From Dermacentor variabilis (taxonomy: Eukaryota; Arthropoda; Arachnida; Ixodida; Ixodidae): a stretch of 64,000 nucleotides of DNA. The number at the start of each line of letters is the position of its first letter. Position 1 is the first letter of the stretch. This document shows positions 59,720 through 64,000 of the stretch, in pieces. The notes below the pieces were generated by a model. It was not told where the DNA came from and ran no database searches. It saw nothing but the letters and a program-made list of their open reading frames with translations. The position numbers and the translations under genes were made by a program. Location of the stretch: contig NC_134572.1 of NCBI RefSeq assembly GCF_050947875.1, positions 153,037,105-153,101,104 on the forward strand, in the 5' to 3' direction.

Positions 59720-62700
59720 TAACAGTCACTATATTTTAGGTTTTTCTTTTAAATGCATCAATCCGCGTCAAATTTGGTGCAGTAGTTGACGAATGCTCGT
59801 TTTACATTAATTTAGATAGGAGTACTCGAGCTAAAGCTTCCTCATAACAGGCCGTACTGCCATGAAAAGGGTGAAATGTAAGAGAGTAGGAACACGATGT
59901 GTGATCACCAATAGTCGCTTAATTGAGAGCGCGACCGCTGAATGTCGCGTACTTTCGCAGTTGATTAAAGAAAAGCAAAGCGTGTCAGGTGCCAAACAGA
60001 CTTTTTATTAAAATCAGAATGCACAGTCAGATACAGTGAGACGGGCACACTGGTTTTTAACACATTAGCGTTTTGTATGCAGATCTCATGCATGTAGTAG
60101 CGAGAAGGTAACAGAGCAAATTGGAGATGGTGGAATAAACGAAATCGTCATCACACAATATGTTATCCTTGCTCACGCGAGTGACATGTAATAACAGAGC
60201 ACCTAGGTATAGTTACGCGCTGGTCTCGCCATATCAGCGAGAAAACAGCCAGTTAACAGTAAAAGAGTAAAAAATGCAATGGAATAATCACACAGCTGCG
60301 TGTTGCTCAAGAAACGACAAGTCCGGGTCAGGCACCGGGGCGTCGGTTGGCAGTTCGTAGACGTCCACGTAGAGCCAATCCCACTCGCTTGTGTTGCACG
60401 GCTTTGCTTCGTATAGAATGGGGAGGGGGCAAGCCACCGGGTGCACTGGTTGGACTTCTCGAACACATCTGGTGTCGGACGGCACGGCTTCCGCTCGGCA
60501 CTGTCGACTATGGGCACGGCTCTCCAGTTTGGCTGGAGTGAAAATAACACAAAGAAACAACTTGTCAGCAACAATGTTAGTCACTAAATCACACTGACTC
60601 ATTAGCTTACGCGGCTAAAGCACACGTTGTGTTTGGTATAAGACGCAGTTGTTTTCACCATTAGACAAGAATTCACTGGGCTGATTATGAAAGTTCAAAC
60701 TTACACCGCAGTTTCTTATAGAGGCGTCAAGTGCGGCCCAATTTTGCTTACTCAAGGCATGCCACTGTCTTCACAAAGGATTATGGTTCTAGTACTTATA
60801 TATATTATCCTTTTCTTTTCAATTATATATGCTATGACGCAACACATCGCATTAGAGCGTCGTACCTCTATAGCACATGTTAGGATATCTTCAATACCCC
60901 TCGTCTCACGGCACGATGTAGCAGCATAAAAGACAAATAAGGGAGAGGCAGCTGGAAACGGAACCTAGCAGGGTTTAGATCACATGTGCCTGCCTTATTC
61001 AACATGACGCAATCTGCACCTCGGAAATGATTCCGAAATGTGTCGCGTAGAACAGACATTGCACAAAATATTCACGCGCGGTTTGGCTTGCTACGATTTA
61101 CGCAATTTTTAAGTGAATGACATTTTTTCTGAAAGCAATGGAGAAGGTATGTGAGTATATGGAAAAAGTCGTAAAGCGAAAGTGCAAATGCTTCAAATTC
61201 AATTCATTTCAAATGACGAGTGAGGTATTGATTAATTTTGTTTTCAAGTGGAATACTCGCTGATTGTAAACATAAATACTTTGCGAACGGTGAATACTAG
61301 TTCTCCCAATGGAAGCACTACATTTAAGAATTAACTTTGGACACAAAGACATATATGCCGGCAACAATGCATGTAGTATGCACAAGGCTTCCTGTAACAG
61401 ACAACGGCATTGGGCTCTGTGACCATAAATTACTCTTAAAGGGAAGCTTTCTTTGCCTATTCCGCCGCCTTTTCCACTGCTGCTGCTGATGTCTGGCACA
61501 CCACGTCAGGGGGTGGTTCAGAGTTCGCGACACAGAGCAAAGACGACGCGACAAACGTTTGGACATTTGCACCGCGTCGAATGTGCACAATCCCATCTGG
61601 AGATCCTCTGTGCGTCATCGCATTAGCTTGATGGCTGTAATTATCCGTGATCCGTCTAACAGCATTGCGAAAATTACAGCGCTTACCTTTCTGCGAACGT
61701 GTAAGTCCAGAGAGAAGCTACATAGAATGATAGAAAAGAGGGAGAGAGAAGCGGCGAATAGGTGGAACCGACGCTGTCGCGATGCGAAAACAGCTCGCCC
61801 ACTCTTCTCTCGAAGTTCCAATACAAAGGAAGGTGGAGAGGGTGTGTGCTGAGAAAAGGTCCGCGAGAAGGCAAGGAAACGCTACAGACACGAGAGCAGT
61901 TGCGGACAAATGGGAAATCAGAAATAGACCTTGTCACAAGATACAATAACTATTTTGTAATTGGTGTACTCGCTATTGCAGCAGGCGGAGCGTACGCGTA
62001 TATCTTAAATAGTGGGAATGGCACAAACGGGCGTTTTCCAGTTCATTAGCATTTCTTGGACATATTGGAAGTAGTCGTCTGCTAAGTAGAATACTCGTGG
62101 GATAAATAATTTTCATAAGTTTTTACTTTTAGTGAGCATTCTGAAGAAAATTAGCGGAAATTTTCTGCCACTTCATCAAGGCAAAACCATTTTGCCATAC
62201 CTACTGTTACGAGTGAGCCCGTAAAACGAGACCGTCAAACTGGTTATAAAATTCTAATTTTTTATGCCATGGACCTGCAAGTTTCTAAAATCACTAATGC
62301 TATTATAAAGATTATTTGCTCCGTGGCAGAAACGTGCTGGTAAAAAACATTGTCGCACTGCACGTGAAAAACTAGCTGCCGCTCACTCGAGATATGCACG
62401 GAGTAATTTCTACTACCAGAATTTGGACAAGTGGATGAGTAAAATTATTATTTGAAAAATGAAAGCTAGGCACATTAATGCATGGTTGTCGCAACATAAA
62501 GACAGTCGTATGAATGGTAGAGAAAAATCACAGCTCGTGTGACAGCTTTCATAGGTGCCCATCACCCGGCTTAAGCACATTGACTTACAGAACCAATGAA
62601 TGATGACGTTAATTTCTATACTATCAGTGCAATTGAAGTGGTTGCATGGTATGCTTATGAGACCTTTGAATCACCCACGTAGGCACGGGACGCAAGAATT

Positions 62701-63145
62701 TCAATCACATGAAAAGGTGCGCTGATAGCGACATGTCTTCGAAAGACTATCGAAGCTTTCAAGTTCGAAACTTGTATTGCGTGTGGGAAAAATCACGCAA
62801 AAGTGGTGGCGCAAAAGTTTTGCCAAGTGATTTGGAACCTTTTCGAAAAGTGCTGTCTTAAATATGAAGAGTAACGAAACAAACGGAGTTAGTTTAGAAG
62901 GTCTTACTTCAGTTGAGCGCTATTAAATAGCAGTAACCACTGCATTCAATCAATGGCTAGTCGTAATTGTACAACTGCCCTTAGCAGACATCGCGTTTAA
63001 TGATTTTGTTATGCTTATACAATTGTATATACCACCAAGCAGTCCGCTCAACCGACGTGGCTGACAAGATCTCGGTGATTTGCTTCACACCACTGTGTGA
63101 AAAACAAGTGCACGGCATGCGGTAAGATACATGTGGAAGCTATAG

Positions 63146-63484
63146 CTAAATGGATCCCTGAAACATAGAAATAGAAATAAACGACTTCAAAAGTTTCCCA
63201 CCTTTAGAGCGCTCTGCACGACGAGTCCTCCTATGTAGATTCCGCGAGGATGCGGCCTCTTTTTGCACACGTCGCTTCTTGGCTTTAGGGCTCGGACTAG
63301 GGCCGCTACGCTTGCGGCTGGCCGGTTGTTCTGGACCGGTGTCGTCGTCTTTCAGCCAGGACCATTCTTGAAGAAAGTTCGACAGCAGGAGGCGCTTGTG
63401 GATGCCCAAATCTTGACTGCTCTTGTCAATAATGGCTATCTTGTCCTCGGCTGCTTCGAGTAAACCATCGACGTCTATGCCCAT
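63146..63484 (-). CDS. Small basic nuclear-type protein, copy E (112 aa)
   Basis: ATG at 63484. The protein is intact and identical to copy D over the helix and basic tract, differing only in the upstream untranslated part (CTCAACGGG in place of CTCCACGGG). The donor-like site is intact. Confidence 0.45.
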   Translation of the reverse strand: MGIDVDGLLEAAEDKIAIIDKSSQDLGIHKRLLLSNFLQEWSWLKDDDTGPEQPASRKRSGPSPSPKAKKRRVQKEAASSRNLHRRTRRAERSKGGKLLKSFISISMFQGSI

Positions 63485-63624
63485 TGCGAAAAAGTAGTGC
63501 ACAGAGCGCTTGAACACCGCACCACAAGACCGCAAACGTGGCCCACTCAACGGGTGGTTAGCGTTCAAATGACTGCCTCTTTGGTGCTATTCCCCCATAC
63601 CTGTACCACACGAGAGATTGCTAC

Positions 63625-63636
63625 TGCGCATGCGCA
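63625..63636. promoter_or_regulatory. NRF1-type palindrome (E)
   Basis: TGCGCATGCGCA, 141 bases upstream of the copy E start codon. Confidence 0.4.
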
Positions 63637-64000
63637 GGAAATACAGGAAGGACTGCATGCACAGTATTCTTCCTTCTCAGTAACTACCAATTTACCATCG
63701 CCTAACCCTGCCCAGCTGTATACTCTCAAAGTGTGGGTGATGGTCAGGTATGTCGAATTGCAACAATAGACTGCCTTTCAAGGCCACGAAGGTGAACTAT
63801 GAGGACATTAAGTTTCAGGAAAAATTTTTTGACAGCCTTTTAGTCCCACTTCGTGGGAAAGAGGGTGGGGCAGGCGGGTGATTTAACTTGAAGGAAGGAA
63901 TTTAGTTTGCGTTGTAGAGTTTCAAAAGCGCAGGGGCTTTAACAAAAGGTATGTGTCGGCATCTGGGCTTCTCCTTTGCATAGAGTATAAAAACAGCAGT

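Larger units (their letters stand above)
59720..64000. repeat. Duplicated block Y, copy E (runs off the window)
   Basis: Nearly identical to B through the middle of the block (CCGCGAGAAGG at 61861, GAAGGTCTTACTTCAGTTGA near 62895) and ends at the window edge before the interval deleted in B. It contains the 112-aa frame and its palindrome. Confidence 0.85.

Noticed and set aside
1..64000. CRISPR, prokaryotic operons, phage or plasmid features
   Set aside because: No direct-repeat/spacer arrays, no ribosome-binding-site-led gene strings, and splice signals plus tRNA-SINEs point to an animal genome.

Overview
The window looks like repeat-rich nuclear DNA of a hard (ixodid) tick. The main reasons are tRNA-headed SINEs whose body matches the Ruka type described from ixodid ticks, RNase H-bearing non-LTR retrotransposons, several short inverted-repeat elements, THAP-type exon fragments, and eukaryotic splice and polyadenylation signals. 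There are no bacterial operons, rRNA genes or CRISPR arrays. Most long reading frames are shadows inside repeats.

The dominant structure is a segmental duplication. A block called Y here (about 5.8 kb) occurs five times in the same orientation: A 951-6820, B 12585-17760, C 25005-30765, D 48096-53967 and E 59720 to the window end. A second block, X (about 2 kb), precedes B, C, D and E. In A, B, D and E a roughly 980-bp terminal-inverted-repeat (TIR) element sits at the X/Y join. In the X blocks before B, D and E a roughly 2.57-kb 5'-truncated LINE is inserted at one identical site. Copy C lacks both insertions and keeps the empty target sites. A/B and D/E are two tandem dimers with a period of about 11.6 kb, each joined by the same 161-bp junction sequence (6821-6981 and 53968-54128). 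C is a diverged single copy between them.

Each Y block carries on the minus strand a small intronless-looking reading frame. It gives 112 aa from a good ATG in A, B, D and E, and a longer frame in C. It has a nuclear-localisation-like basic tract and an NRF1-type palindrome 140-145 bp upstream of the ATG. This is the best candidate for a real host gene in the array. A second possible transcript (exons near 2917-3078 and 1434-1763, with a poly(A) signal at 1235) has good splice signals but no convincing coding constraint.

Outside the array, 17761-22958 (after B) and 30766-42474 (after C) hold the original right flank. This contains a decayed THAP-domain exon present in both copies, a LINE 3' remnant, SINEs, a long-armed palindromic element (32905-34257) with a diverged relative at 41330-42060, microsatellites and two solitary transposon-like ends. 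The stretch 34258-41329 is otherwise single copy, with one plausible host exon (39892-40026).

All comparisons were made by eye. Block edges are good to a few bases where a junction is stated, and to tens of bases elsewhere.
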